A DNA stretch of 64,000 nucleotides, taken from the NCBI GenBank assembly GCA_019413925.1, contig DXMY01000028.1, forward strand, positions 16,695 to 80,694, read 5' to 3'. The stretch's first letter is position 1. Each line of letters begins with the position of its first letter. The notes beneath the pieces were generated by a model, which made no database searches, had not been told where the DNA came from, and worked only from the letters and a program-made list of their open reading frames with translations. Shown in pieces: positions 53,977-62,761 of this stretch. The position numbers and the translations under genes were made by a program. This DNA is from Collinsella sp. (GTDB lineage: Bacteria > Actinomycetota > Coriobacteriia > Coriobacteriales > Coriobacteriaceae).

Positions 53977-54574
53977 AGGCCTGGAAGGTGTCGCGGTCGG
54001 GCGCGAAGGACTGCATGGCCGCGATGGTGCGGTCAAAGAGCTCGGGGAGCTCCCAGCCGAGCATCTCGGCGCCCTGCGAAATCACGTCGCGCGAGCAGCC
54101 GGCGGCAAAGCGCTTGTCCTTGAACTTCTTCTTGAGCGACTTGGTCGTAAAGTCCATAACGCTCTTGCTCGGGCGCATGATGACGGCGGCGCCGATCAGG
54201 CCGGTGAGCTCATCGCAGGCAAACAGGATCTTTTCCATCTGCAGCTCGGGTTTGGGCAGCGAGGTGTTGAAGTCCGACGTGTGCGTCTGGATGGCGCGAA
54301 TGAGCTCGGGAGACGCACCTTCACCCTTAAGAATCTCGGCAGTATAGATGGTATGGTTCATGGGGTCGTCCTCATGCTCCTCCCAATCCAAGTCGTGCAG
54401 CAGGCCGACGATGCCCCAAAACTCCTCGTTCTCGGGGTCGAACTCGCGCGCAAAGTAGCGCATGGTGCCCTCGACCGTCTCGCCATGGGTGATGTGGAAC
54501 GGGTCTTTGTTGTGCTCGTTAAGCAGTTCAAACGCGCGGTCGCGGGTGATTCCGGCGGAAAGCGTCTGGGACAT
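53975..54574 (-). CDS. HD-domain protein
   Basis: About 199 residues from the ATG at 54574, with GGAGGT upstream; the frame continues further but without a site. HD-superfamily metal ligands are likely in HITHGETVEG and the canonical HD of LLHDLDWEEH. A later DELTGL fits a conserved Asp. Short stand-alone HD proteins of this kind are often phosphohydrolases of unknown substrate. Its stop codon overlaps repeat copy B. Confidence 0.8.
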   Translation of the reverse strand: MSQTLSAGITRDRAFELLNEHNKDPFHITHGETVEGTMRYFAREFDPENEEFWGIVGLLHDLDWEEHEDDPMNHTIYTAEILKGEGASPELIRAIQTHTSDFNTSLPKPELQMEKILFACDELTGLIGAAVIMRPSKSVMDFTTKSLKKKFKDKRFAAGCSRDVISQGAEMLGWELPELFDRTIAAMQSFAPDRDTFQA

Positions 54575-54666
54575 GGCAATACCTCCAGGTGAGTCGATGT
54601 TAGGACACGGTGTCACTATCGTATATCGCCGCGACTCAAGCCGAAAGGCAAAAAAGTTATGCGGAG

Positions 54667-54694
54667 AAAAAGCCGGGCGAACGTGTCGCCCGGC
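54667..54694 (-). terminator. proA terminator
   Basis: Perfect arms GCCGGGCGA and TCGCCCGGC with a 5-base loop and five T on the minus strand. Repeat copy C lies between it and the proA stop codon. Confidence 0.93.
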
Positions 54695-54708
54695 AAAACC
54701 GCAGATAA

Positions 54709-54745
54709 AACCTGCCAAAATAAACCTGTCCCTTTTTGGTAGGTT
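54709..54745 (-). repeat. REP-like palindromic repeat, copy C
   Basis: Same 37-base element and orientation as copy B, with one change in the right arm (GGTAGGTT). It touches the proA stop codon. Confidence 0.8.
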
Positions 54746-56031
54746 TAGGGACGGACCTGGCCGGTGCCTCGGAGCTTGTATTTGTAGGTGGTGAGGGCCT
54801 CGGCGGCAAAGGGGCCACGGGCGTGGAGTTTTTGGGTCGAGATGCCGATCTCGGCGCCCAGGCCAAACTCGCCGCCGTCGGTAAAGCGCGTGCTGGCATT
54901 GGCGTACACGGCCGAGGCATCGACCGCATCCAGGAAGCGCTCGCAAGCATCCGTGTCCTCGGCAACGATGGCCTCGGAGTGCATCGTGCCGTAGCGGTTG
55001 ATGTGTGCGATGGCCTCGTCCTCGCTTGCCACGACCTTCACGCTCATCTCGAGCGCCAGGTACTCGCGACCCCAGTCCTCCTCAGTCGCGGCGACGTAGT
55101 CATCACCCTCGGCAAGCCCGGCATCGGCGCATGCGGCGCAGGTTGCCTCGTCGCCGTGAATGAGCACGCCGTGGTCGTGCAGCATAGCCACGACCGCGGG
55201 CAAAAACGCATCGGCCACAGCACGGTCGACCAGCAGCGACTCGGCGGCATTGCACACGCCTACGCGCTGGGTCTTGGCATTAACGATAATGTTGAGCGCC
55301 TTATCAAAGTCGGCGGATTCATGCACGTAGATGTGGCAGTTGCCCGTACCCGTCTCGATCACCGGCACGAGCGACTCGCGCACGCAGCGCTGGATCAGGC
55401 CTGCACCGCCACGTGGAATGAGTACGTCGACGATGCCGCGGAGCTTCATGAGCTCGCCAGTGGCCTCGCGGTCGGTGGACTCGATCATCGACACGGCCTC
55501 GCGCGGGAAGCCCTTGGCCTCGAGCGCATCGGCCAGCAGCTCGGCGATCATGGCACACGAGTGGTAGGCCAGCGAGCCGCCGCGCAGGATGCAGGCGTTG
55601 CCGGTGCGGATGCAGATGCCAGCGGCGTCGGCCGTCACGTTGGGACGTGCCTCGTAGACCATGGCAACCAGACCCAGCGGCACACTCACGCGCGTAAGGT
55701 CCACACCGCTTGCAAGCACGCGGTGATCGAGCACGCGGCCGACGGGATCGGGCAGCTCAGCGAGCTTCTCCAGGCCGGCGGCCATGCCCTCAACGCGCTC
55801 GGGCGTCAGCAGCAGGCGGTCGAGCAGTCCGGCCGAGGTGCCCGCATCGCACGCGGCAGACATATCGAGCTCGTTGGCGGCGACGATGGAGTCGACACCG
55901 TTGCGCAGTGCTGCGGCCATGGCGCGCACGGCTTCCTGGCGCTGCTCGTTGCTCACCGTGGCAAGCGAGGCCGACGCTGCCTTGGCGGCAACGGCAAGAT
56001 CATGGACATACGTGGCTATATCGACCGACAT
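54745..56031 (-). CDS. proA: Gamma-glutamyl phosphate reductase
   Basis: 428 residues, normal for ProA. Diagnostic stretches: VGRVLDHRVLASGVDLTRVSVPLG, LVAMVYEARPNVTADAAG, TGNACILRGG, the catalytic Cys in QRVGVCNAAESLLVD, and EFGLGAEIGISTQKLHARGP. It reduces gamma-glutamyl phosphate to the semialdehyde in proline synthesis. Its partner proB lies about 1.7 kb away with an unrelated gene between, so the usual proBA operon is split. Confidence 0.95.
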   Translation of the reverse strand: MSVDIATYVHDLAVAAKAASASLATVSNEQRQEAVRAMAAALRNGVDSIVAANELDMSAACDAGTSAGLLDRLLLTPERVEGMAAGLEKLAELPDPVGRVLDHRVLASGVDLTRVSVPLGLVAMVYEARPNVTADAAGICIRTGNACILRGGSLAYHSCAMIAELLADALEAKGFPREAVSMIESTDREATGELMKLRGIVDVLIPRGGAGLIQRCVRESLVPVIETGTGNCHIYVHESADFDKALNIIVNAKTQRVGVCNAAESLLVDRAVADAFLPAVVAMLHDHGVLIHGDEATCAACADAGLAEGDDYVAATEEDWGREYLALEMSVKVVASEDEAIAHINRYGTMHSEAIVAEDTDACERFLDAVDASAVYANASTRFTDGGEFGLGAEIGISTQKLHARGPFAAEALTTYKYKLRGTGQVRP

Positions 56032-56143
56032 AGGCGGCCCTTTCTCCTAGAAGTTTGCAACCATGGTAGCCGATTTGTGCATGGCCTCGCCCGCGGCGGT
56101 AGAATTGGTCAACCCGAAACACCGCAACGAACGGAAGACTCAC

Positions 56144-57562
56144 ATGGCCCTCATCACTTCGTACCACGTCCCCGGCCTTTACGTCGAGGACCACAGCATC
56201 GACGTCCCCCTTGACTGGCGCGGCCTAGAGCCGATGCTCCTGGCCGTCGGCAGCACCATGCGCCGCGGCGCTATGCCGGCACCCATCGCCGGCGCGCCCG
56301 AGAGCATCAAGCTCTTCTACCGCGTGGTCTGCGCACCCGACCGCATCAACGACGACCTGCCGCTCCTTCTGTTTTTGCAGGGCGGCCCCGGCGGCGAGAG
56401 CCCGCGTCCGCTGTCGCCCACAAGCGACGGCTGGATCGAGGAGGCCGTCAAGCACTTCCGCGTGGTCCTTCCCGACCAGCGCGGCACCGGACGCAGTAAC
56501 TGCGTGGACGGACGCACGATCAAGGCACTGGGTGATCGCGCAACGGCCGCCGGCGCCGATGCAGCACGCTCGCAGGCGGACTTCCTCAAGCGCCACCTCG
56601 CCAGCTCCATCGTGCGCGATTTTGAATACCTGCGACTGGTGGGCTTTGGCGGCAAGCCGTGGGTCACGCTCGGCCAAAGCTACGGCGGTTTTTTGACGCT
56701 GAGCTACCTGTCGCTCTTCCCCGAGGGCGTGGCGGCGAGCTTTACCTGCGGCGGCATCCCCCACGTGCCGGCGAGCGCCAGCGAGGTCTACGCGCACACC
56801 TTCCCACGCATGGCCGCCAAGACGCAGCAGTATTACGACCGCTACCCCGCCGACGTCGAGCGCGTGGCAGCCCTGGCCGATGCGCTCGAGGCACAGAAGC
56901 CCGTGCTGCCCGACGGCTCGCCGATGACGGTCGAGCGCCTACAGCTCATGGGCAGCGACTTTGGCATGAAGCCGAGCTTTGAACGCATGCATTGGATTAT
57001 CGATCACGCTTTTGTTGATGGCGACGGCACGCTGACCTGCGATGCCTCGGTATCTGACAGCTTTTTGATGCGCGCCTTCGAGCGCACCAACACGCGCACG
57101 AATCCGCTGTACTGGACGCTGCAGGAGTTCATATACGCCGACGGTGACACTATGCCCATTGGCTGGGCCGCGGCTGAAGAGAAGGCTCACCGCGCCGAGT
57201 TCGACACCCTCGCGCGCCCGCTCATGTTTACCGGCGAGGCCATGTTCCCGTGGATGTTTGAGCAGATGCCCGAGCTCAAGCCCTTCAAGCCCGCCATGGA
57301 CCTGCTGATGGAAGACACCAGCTGGGATAAAATCTACGACCCGCAGCGACTGGCGTGCAACGAGGTGCCCCTGCAGGCCGCGGTGTATTTCGACGACATG
57401 TACGTGGATTCGGGCCTGCAGCTTGATACGCTCAGCCGCGTGGGCAACTCGCATGCCTGGGTGACCAACGAGTTCGAGCACGACGGTCTGCACGGCAGCG
57501 TGGTGTTCAAGCGCCTCTTCGACGAAGCCCTCAACCGCGGAAACCTGCGCCGGATCTTCTAG
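56144..57562 (+). CDS. Alpha/beta hydrolase, prolyl aminopeptidase-like
   Basis: About 472 residues from an ATG at 56144 with a modest GGAAG upstream. The oxyanion loop QGGPGGESP and the nucleophile elbow LGQSYGGFLTL identify an alpha/beta hydrolase of the S33 proline-iminopeptidase type. RGTGRSNC follows the oxyanion strand. The C-terminal EHDGLHG holds the catalytic His. It removes N-terminal proline from peptides or is a related peptidase. It separates proA from proB. Confidence 0.85.
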   Translation: MALITSYHVPGLYVEDHSIDVPLDWRGLEPMLLAVGSTMRRGAMPAPIAGAPESIKLFYRVVCAPDRINDDLPLLLFLQGGPGGESPRPLSPTSDGWIEEAVKHFRVVLPDQRGTGRSNCVDGRTIKALGDRATAAGADAARSQADFLKRHLASSIVRDFEYLRLVGFGGKPWVTLGQSYGGFLTLSYLSLFPEGVAASFTCGGIPHVPASASEVYAHTFPRMAAKTQQYYDRYPADVERVAALADALEAQKPVLPDGSPMTVERLQLMGSDFGMKPSFERMHWIIDHAFVDGDGTLTCDASVSDSFLMRAFERTNTRTNPLYWTLQEFIYADGDTMPIGWAAAEEKAHRAEFDTLARPLMFTGEAMFPWMFEQMPELKPFKPAMDLLMEDTSWDKIYDPQRLACNEVPLQAAVYFDDMYVDSGLQLDTLSRVGNSHAWVTNEFEHDGLHGSVVFKRLFDEALNRGNLRRIF

Positions 57563-57580
57563 CAAAGGAGAATCCCCACC

Positions 57581-57626
57581 TGCCGGCACAAAAAGAACGT
57601 CCCCAAGTGCCGATCAAGTGCCGGCA
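57581..57626 (+). repeat. REP-like repeat with AAGAACGTCCCCAA core
   Basis: Arms TGCCGGCAC and GTGCCGGCA surround a 28-base interior containing the 14-base core seen at 49398. It lies 18 bases after the hydrolase stop codon. Confidence 0.65.
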
Positions 57627-57659
57627 ACGACAATGCCGCAGGTAGAGAACGGAAAGCGA

Positions 57660-57757
57660 AAACGCCCCTAAGCGAGCAAGGTGACGTGAAAGAGGAGGGC
57701 ATTGACCTTTTGGTCATGCCCGACGATTGAACGTCAGATTGCCGCTTAGGGGCGTTT
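57660..57757. repeat. 98-base nested hairpin downstream of proB
   Basis: A 15-base perfect outer stem (AAACGCCCCTAAGCG) continues as GCAA/TTGC and TGACGT/ACGTCA. After a 9x9 internal loop comes an inner hairpin GGGCATTGACC/GGTCATGCCC with a TTTT loop. It ends 15 bases after the proB stop and can end in TTTT on the minus strand, so it may act as a terminator. Its size suggests a mobile or RNA element. Confidence 0.7.
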
Positions 57758-57771
57758 GCAGCGTCAATTGG

Positions 57772-58899
57772 TTATGCGAAGACGATTAAGTTATCCCTGT
57801 GTATCGCGGGCTTCTCGGCCAGGTCTGCCAGCAGGCGGTTGCTGGCAATCTGGTCCTGGCGGCGGCCGGCGGCAAGTTCCAGCACGTCCGAATCGGCCTC
57901 GGCGATACCGCGGGCGACGACCATACCGCTTGGATCGCACACATCGAGCACATCGCCCTCGGCAAACTGGCCATCGACCTCGCGAATACCCACCGCGAGC
58001 AGCGACGAACCGCGGCTGACCAGCGCCTTCGCGGCGCCGTCATCGACCGTCACCGAGCCGTGCGCCTTGTCGCCCAGTGCAATCCACAGCTTGCGCGGCG
58101 CAATGTCCAGGCGCTCCGCCGGCGGATCGAACAGCGTACCCACGCTCTCGCCGCGGGCCAGACGCACGAGCGCATCGGGCTCCTCGCCCGAGCAAATCAC
58201 GCTCTGAATGCCCGCCGTCATGAGAATGCGGCTCGCGCGGATCTTGGTGATCATGCCGCCCGTGCCCACCGATGTGGAAGAATCGCCCGCCGAGGCGATG
58301 ATCTTGGCGTCGATCTTATGCACGACCGGGACGAACTCGGCCGTGGGATCCTCGTGCGGATTGGCGGTGTAGAGGCCATCGATGTCCGAGAGCGTCACGC
58401 ACAGATCGGCAGAAACCAGGCAGCTCACAAGCGCCGCCAGCGTGTCGTTGTCGCCAAACTTGATCTCATCGACGGTGACGGTATCGTTCTCGTTGACGAC
58501 CGGCACCACACCCAGCTCCACAAGGCGCAGCAGGGCGTCGCGCGCGTGCAGGTAGGACGTGCGGCGCGCCGTGTCGTGACGCGTGAGCAGCACGAGCGAG
58601 GTGAGCAGGTCGCACGCATGGAACTCCTCGTCGTAGGCCGACGAGATGATGCACTGACCGGCCGAGGCGCAGGCCTGCAGGCTCGGCAGGTCACCGACCG
58701 GCTTACGGTCGAAGCCCAGCACGGGATAGCCGCAGGCAATGGCGCCCGAGCTCACCACGATCAGGCGCCAGCCAAGCTCGCGCAGCGCTGCGGCCTGATC
58801 GGCAAGCCCGCCGATAAAGGCGCGGTTGACCTTGCCGTCGGCGCCCACCACCGTGGACGAACCGATCTTTACCACCATCGTTTTATAAGAAGTCGTCAT
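57772..58899 (-). CDS. proB: Glutamate 5-kinase
   Basis: 375 residues: an amino-acid kinase domain (KIGSSTVVG, LIVVSSGAIACG, VVPVVNENDTV and the DIDGLY motif) plus a C-terminal PUA domain from residue 275 onward, a full-length two-domain enzyme. It makes gamma-glutamyl phosphate, the first step of proline synthesis. The PUA domain is usual in bacterial forms. It is separated from proA by a divergent hydrolase gene. Confidence 0.95.
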   Translation of the reverse strand: MTTSYKTMVVKIGSSTVVGADGKVNRAFIGGLADQAAALRELGWRLIVVSSGAIACGYPVLGFDRKPVGDLPSLQACASAGQCIISSAYDEEFHACDLLTSLVLLTRHDTARRTSYLHARDALLRLVELGVVPVVNENDTVTVDEIKFGDNDTLAALVSCLVSADLCVTLSDIDGLYTANPHEDPTAEFVPVVHKIDAKIIASAGDSSTSVGTGGMITKIRASRILMTAGIQSVICSGEEPDALVRLARGESVGTLFDPPAERLDIAPRKLWIALGDKAHGSVTVDDGAAKALVSRGSSLLAVGIREVDGQFAEGDVLDVCDPSGMVVARGIAEADSDVLELAAGRRQDQIASNRLLADLAEKPAIHRDNLIVFA

Positions 58900-58978
58900 A
58901 CGTCAAACCAATCAACTGTTCAGCGAACGGCCGAGCCGGCGGCCAGGGAAGCGTGACTCGCCCCTACCGCCCAAGGAA

Positions 58979-60484
58979 TTAGTGAGCCCAGGGAAAGGCA
59001 GAGGCCGCGGCCATGTTCTTGCGCACGAGCTCGTCGCGCACCTGAGCCAGGCCCTGCTCCATACCCACCACATAGGTCTGCGGGTACAGGAAGCGCTTGA
59101 AAGCTGCGTCCAGATGGTCGAGCGCCCAAGCACAGCGCTCGCGCGCGTCCTGGATGCTCTCACGCGGAGCCACCGCACTGCCATCGCGCACGATCGGCAC
59201 CAGCAGCTCGCGATACTCAAGTTCGGACACGTCGGTCACCAGGGCGGCATCGTTTACGGCCACAAGGGTATTGCCGCGCGCGGCGCCCTCCCCCGCCAGA
59301 TGGTCCTCGTCGTAGATCATGTCGCAGACCGGGCCGCCAAATCCGTCGTAATAACGGCGCACGCGTTGCACACCCGGGATCGTGCGCTTGTAGGGCTGCT
59401 CGGAGAGCTTGACCACCGGCGTCCATGGATCTGCCTCGCTCGCACGGCGGGCGGAAAGCTTGTACACGCCACCCAGCGCCGGCTGGTCATAGCAGGTCGC
59501 AAGCTTGGTACCCACACCAAAGCTGTCGATGGGCGCACCCTGGTCGAGCAGCGACTGAATCGTGTACTCGTCAAGATCGTTGGAAACCGAGATCCCCACA
59601 TAGGGCAGGCCCTCGGCATCAAAACGGCCGCGCACATACTTGGAGAGCTTGGCGAGGTCGCCGGAGTCGATGCGAATGGCCGACAGGCGCTCGCCCACCG
59701 CTTCCATCTCCTTGGCAACCGTAATGGCATGTTCACAGCCCTCGCGCACGTCATAGGTGTCGATGAGCAGCGTACAGTTCTTGGGGCTCGACTTGGCAAA
59801 GGCGCGGAAGGCCTCGAGCTCGGAATCGAAGCTCATCACCCAGCTGTGCGCATGCGTGCCAAAGACGGGAATACCGTAGCGGCGGCCGGCGAGCACATTG
59901 GACGTAGAGGAGCAGCCGGCAACGTAGCTCGCGCGCGCGACGGCCAAGCCGCCATCGGGACCCTGAGCGCGGCGCAGGCCAAACTCGGCAACGGGACGGC
60001 CGTCCGCCGCCAGCACCACGCGCGCCGTCTTGGTGGCGACAAGCGTCTGGAACCCAACGATGTTGAGCAGCGCCGTCTCAAGCAGCTGGCACTCCAGCGC
60101 GGGGCCGGTGACGCGAACCATGGGCTCGCGCGGAAAGACGAGCTCGCCCTCGGGCACGGCGTCGATGTTTACATGCGCACGAAAATCGCGCAGGTAGTCG
60201 AGGAATCCAGGCTTGAACATCGCGCCGCCGGCCGGGGCCTCAAGCGATGCGAGGTAGTCGATGTCCTCGGGCGTAAAGCGCAGATTCTCGACCAGCTCGG
60301 GCAGTTCGGCGGTGCCGCACATGACGGCATAGGCGCTGCCAAAAGGATGGTCGCGGTAAAACGCGGTAAAACAACCCTGCTCATTGGCCTTGCCGCTCTC
60401 CCACAGGCCCTGGGCCATAGTGAGCTCGTACAGATCGGTGAGCATTGCAATGTCGGTGGGATGCGAGATGTCGGTCAAAGCCAT
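58979..60484 (-). CDS. pncB: Nicotinate phosphoribosyltransferase
   Basis: 501 residues from an ATG at 60484 after GAAAGGTC. NAPRTase features: TDLYELTMAQGLWESG, FGLRRAQGPDGGLAVARASYVAGC, GTHAHSWVMSF, IRIDSGDLAKLSKYVR and FGVGTKLATC. It salvages nicotinate to the mononucleotide for NAD synthesis. Together with the NadB-like flavoprotein it represents NAD metabolism in this segment. It ends about 80 bases from proB. Confidence 0.93.
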   Translation of the reverse strand: MALTDISHPTDIAMLTDLYELTMAQGLWESGKANEQGCFTAFYRDHPFGSAYAVMCGTAELPELVENLRFTPEDIDYLASLEAPAGGAMFKPGFLDYLRDFRAHVNIDAVPEGELVFPREPMVRVTGPALECQLLETALLNIVGFQTLVATKTARVVLAADGRPVAEFGLRRAQGPDGGLAVARASYVAGCSSTSNVLAGRRYGIPVFGTHAHSWVMSFDSELEAFRAFAKSSPKNCTLLIDTYDVREGCEHAITVAKEMEAVGERLSAIRIDSGDLAKLSKYVRGRFDAEGLPYVGISVSNDLDEYTIQSLLDQGAPIDSFGVGTKLATCYDQPALGGVYKLSARRASEADPWTPVVKLSEQPYKRTIPGVQRVRRYYDGFGGPVCDMIYDEDHLAGEGAARGNTLVAVNDAALVTDVSELEYRELLVPIVRDGSAVAPRESIQDARERCAWALDHLDAAFKRFLYPQTYVVGMEQGLAQVRDELVRKNMAAASAFPWAH

Positions 60485-60568
60485 GGGGCGACCTTTCGGA
60501 TGCGTTGTGCAGAGGCTGAGGGTTGGAAAAGGGCAGAGTGTTCGGGCATGGCACCCAGCGCGAATGGG

Positions 60569-61009
60569 CTAGAGCAGGCCCATGCTGGTCAGGATCGTGT
60601 AGCCCATAAAGATGACAAACGCGATGAGGGCAAGAACAATGATGATTTTTTGAGCCGGCGCCATGCCAGGGATCTCGTTCTCGCCCGTAGGCTCCTTGGA
60701 GGTAACCATGCGCTGGGCAAAGGTCATCTCGTCACGGCTCGGCTTGGGCTCGACGGACTTGGAACGAGCGACCTTTTTAGGCTGAGGTTTAGGTGCGGTG
60801 GGCGCGGGCTTCGCGGCGGCGGGCTTGGGCGCGGGGGCGACGTTCGCGGCGGCCTCCTCGGCCTTCGCACGCTCGGCACGCAGGGCGGCCAGCTCCTCAC
60901 GCTCGCGGCGTGCCTCTTCCTGGGCCTCGCGACGAGCTTTCTCGGCGCGGAGCTCTTCCAACTCGGCGCGTTCCTCGGCAGACAGTGGTTGGGACTCAAG
61001 CTTGGCCAT
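60569..61009 (-). CDS. Small coiled-coil protein with C-terminal membrane anchor
   Basis: About 146 residues from the ATG at 61009, after AAAGAAAGGG. The first 55 residues are a highly charged coiled coil (ELEELRAEKARREAQEE...). An Ala/Pro/Lys linker and a single C-terminal transmembrane helix (KIIIVLALIAFVIFMGYTI) follow. Family unknown. A tRNA terminator lies just upstream, so read-through could supply its promoter. Confidence 0.65.
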   Translation of the reverse strand: MAKLESQPLSAEERAELEELRAEKARREAQEEARREREELAALRAERAKAEEAAANVAPAPKPAAAKPAPTAPKPQPKKVARSKSVEPKPSRDEMTFAQRMVTSKEPTGENEIPGMAPAQKIIIVLALIAFVIFMGYTILTSMGLL

Positions 61010-61027
61010 GGTACAGCCCTTTCTTTT

Positions 61028-61059
61028 AAAAAAAGCCGCCGACACAATGTCAGCGGCTT
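61028..61059 (-). terminator. tRNA-Ala terminator in the leader of the coiled-coil gene
   Basis: Arms AAGCCGCTGACA and TGTCGGCGGCTT around TTG with a seven-T run, only about 20 bases before the ATG at 61009. Confidence 0.85.
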
Positions 61060-61073
61060 ATCAAATCCAAGGG

Positions 61074-61146
61074 TGGAGACGAAGGGAGTCGAACCCTCGG
61101 CCTCTGCCATGCGACGGCAGCGCTCTCCCAACTGAGCTACGTCCCC
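61074..61146 (-). tRNA. tRNA-Ala (CGC)
   Basis: A 73-base cloverleaf with acceptor stem GGGGACG and CGTCTCC. Anticodon loop GTCGCAT gives CGC. CCA is not encoded. Confidence 0.93.
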
Positions 61147-61251
61147 AAGACAAGTTGATATTTTACCTACGGCTCGCCAACTGTCAACGCCCAATAACCA
61201 GTCTTTTTGGGACGCGGCTATTTTGACAACTTTTCGAGCAGGCGATCCTCT

Positions 61252-61288
61252 CGATGATTTTTTAATCCCCGTCCCAGAAAAATCATCG
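61252..61288. repeat. Inverted repeat downstream of the radical SAM gene
   Basis: Perfect 11-base arms CGATGATTTTT and AAAAATCATCG with a 15-base loop. It lies 10 bases from the radical SAM stop codon. No T-run outside the stem, so probably a REP-like element. Confidence 0.5.
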
Positions 61289-61297
61289 GCGAGCGCA

Positions 61298-62236
61298 CTA
61301 CTTTGCGCTGGTGAGGACGCCGGTGGTGTCGAACGCCGGGGTGAAGCTCTCGTCTACCGCTCCGCCTTCTTGCCAAAACATCGTCGTAAAGCCCAGGTCG
61401 TCGGCATGGTCGAGCACCTGCTCGTACTCCTCGCGCGTCACGGCGCGCGCCAGGTCGCCGCCTTGTTCGCGCATGAGGGCATTGGGCGTGTACTGGTTCA
61501 TGACCGAGATCGGCACGTCGCCCACCGTCTGCCACACCAGGTCCAACACGCGGCACGAATCGTCCGCATGCCCCGGCAGCACCAGATGACGCACGATTAT
61601 GCCGCGCTTCATGAGCCCGTCCCCGTCTACCAGCTCTCCCCCGCGGCGCTCAATTTCGCGCGCCATCTGGGCCAGACCCGACACAGCCACGCGCGGGTAG
61701 TCCTTAATATGAGAGAGTGACTGCGCAAGCGCCGCATTGGCATACTTAAAGTCGGTAAGCCACACGTCGACCAAATCGCCGAGCGCCGCCACGGCACTCG
61801 CACGCTCATAACCGCTCGTGTTGTAGACGATTGGAATGACCAGTCCGCGCTCCCGAGCTGCGGCAATCGCGGCCGGCAGCAGGTGAGCATAATGCGTCGC
61901 CGTCACCAGATTGATGTTATTGGCACCTTGGTCCTGCAGCTCCAGCATAATCTCGACCAGGCGCTCGGGCGAAATCTCAAGCCCGAAATTGCCCGTCGAG
62001 ATCTCGTGGTTCTGGCAATAGATACATTTGAGCGAGCAGCCGCTAAAGAAGATCGTGCCCGAACCGGCCTCGCCCGAGATAGGCGGCTCCTCCCACATAT
62101 GGAGCGCCGCGCGGGCCACCTTGAGCGTGTCATCGGCACCGCATACGCCGTGCGCACCCTCGTCGCGCACCGCACCGCAACGGCGCGGACACAAATGGCA
62201 GGCGGGCGAAAAAAGTTCGGTCAACGGCGTCGGCAT
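61298..62236 (-). CDS. Radical SAM protein related to pyruvate-formate-lyase activases
   Basis: About 311 residues from the ATG at 62236, ten bases after GGAG; a TTG at 62251 lacks a site. The radical SAM cluster is CSLKCIYCQN near residue 68. An additional CHLCPRRCG precedes it, possibly a second cluster. GTIFFSGCS and the downstream TNINLVTATHYAHLL-like helix fit the COG1313-type PFL-activase relatives. The substrate protein is unknown. No partner glycyl-radical gene is adjacent. Confidence 0.78.
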   Translation of the reverse strand: MPTPLTELFSPACHLCPRRCGAVRDEGAHGVCGADDTLKVARAALHMWEEPPISGEAGSGTIFFSGCSLKCIYCQNHEISTGNFGLEISPERLVEIMLELQDQGANNINLVTATHYAHLLPAAIAAARERGLVIPIVYNTSGYERASAVAALGDLVDVWLTDFKYANAALAQSLSHIKDYPRVAVSGLAQMAREIERRGGELVDGDGLMKRGIIVRHLVLPGHADDSCRVLDLVWQTVGDVPISVMNQYTPNALMREQGGDLARAVTREEYEQVLDHADDLGFTTMFWQEGGAVDESFTPAFDTTGVLTSAK

Positions 62237-62373
62237 AAAAACATGCTCCAAAACAACGATTCAGCAGCTCAAACGTAAAGGGACCAACCGCACAGACGGC
62301 TCGAGCCCAAGGCGCCGTAATCGTCCGACACGATTTTTGTAATGTCAAGACTGGAATCGATAAAGTGCCGCTT

Positions 62374-62530
62374 TATGATGTAGGTATTCCGCCCCCCGCG
62401 GAGCAACTGGGTGAACCGTCGCGTTTATTTAGGGAGCCCACACAGTCGTACCTAGTACAGGTATCCTTCGTTGTTAAGGACGCTGGAACGGTCGATGAGG
62501 GCACCCACCTGTTTTAGGTGGGTTCATTTT
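62374..62530 (+). ncRNA. Candidate structured RNA with own promoter and terminator
   Basis: A -10-like TATGAT (62374-62379) precedes a multi-stem region ending in ACCCACCT/AGGTGGGT plus TTTT (62503-62530). Internal pairs are ACCGT/ACGGT, GCG/CGC, and the adjacent hairpins TACCT-AGGTA and TCCTT-AAGGA. TGGGTG (62408-62413) could pair with CACCCA in the terminator arm, so the folds may compete, as in a riboswitch. 6S RNA or a regulatory leader for the next gene are possible. I cannot name it with certainty. Confidence 0.45.
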
Positions 62531-62761
62531 CGTAACGTGGGGGGTGGTTTTCTTTTGCCGAAAATCACCATTACAGTCCATATGGATTCCCGCCGGCATC
62601 CCGACAAGCCATCGACAACATCCCAATATCTGGTAAGCGCGTGATTATCGCTGCGTGCAATTACATGCACCCCCCTTGGTCGAGTATTATGGTTCGGCTA
62701 TGCCCTTTGCGCATGGCGTTCTTCTGACCTTTTCCTTCGACGCTTGGCGGTTTTTAGATTC

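Noticed and set aside
54575..54946. Upstream extension of the HD-domain gene
   Set aside because: It runs through the proA terminator and repeat copy C, while a good GGAGGT site marks the ATG at 54574.
62405..62425. T-box riboswitch based on GGGTG-AACCG
   Set aside because: It only partly matches the T-box consensus, there is no specifier stem visible, and the next gene is not an aminoacyl-tRNA or amino-acid gene.
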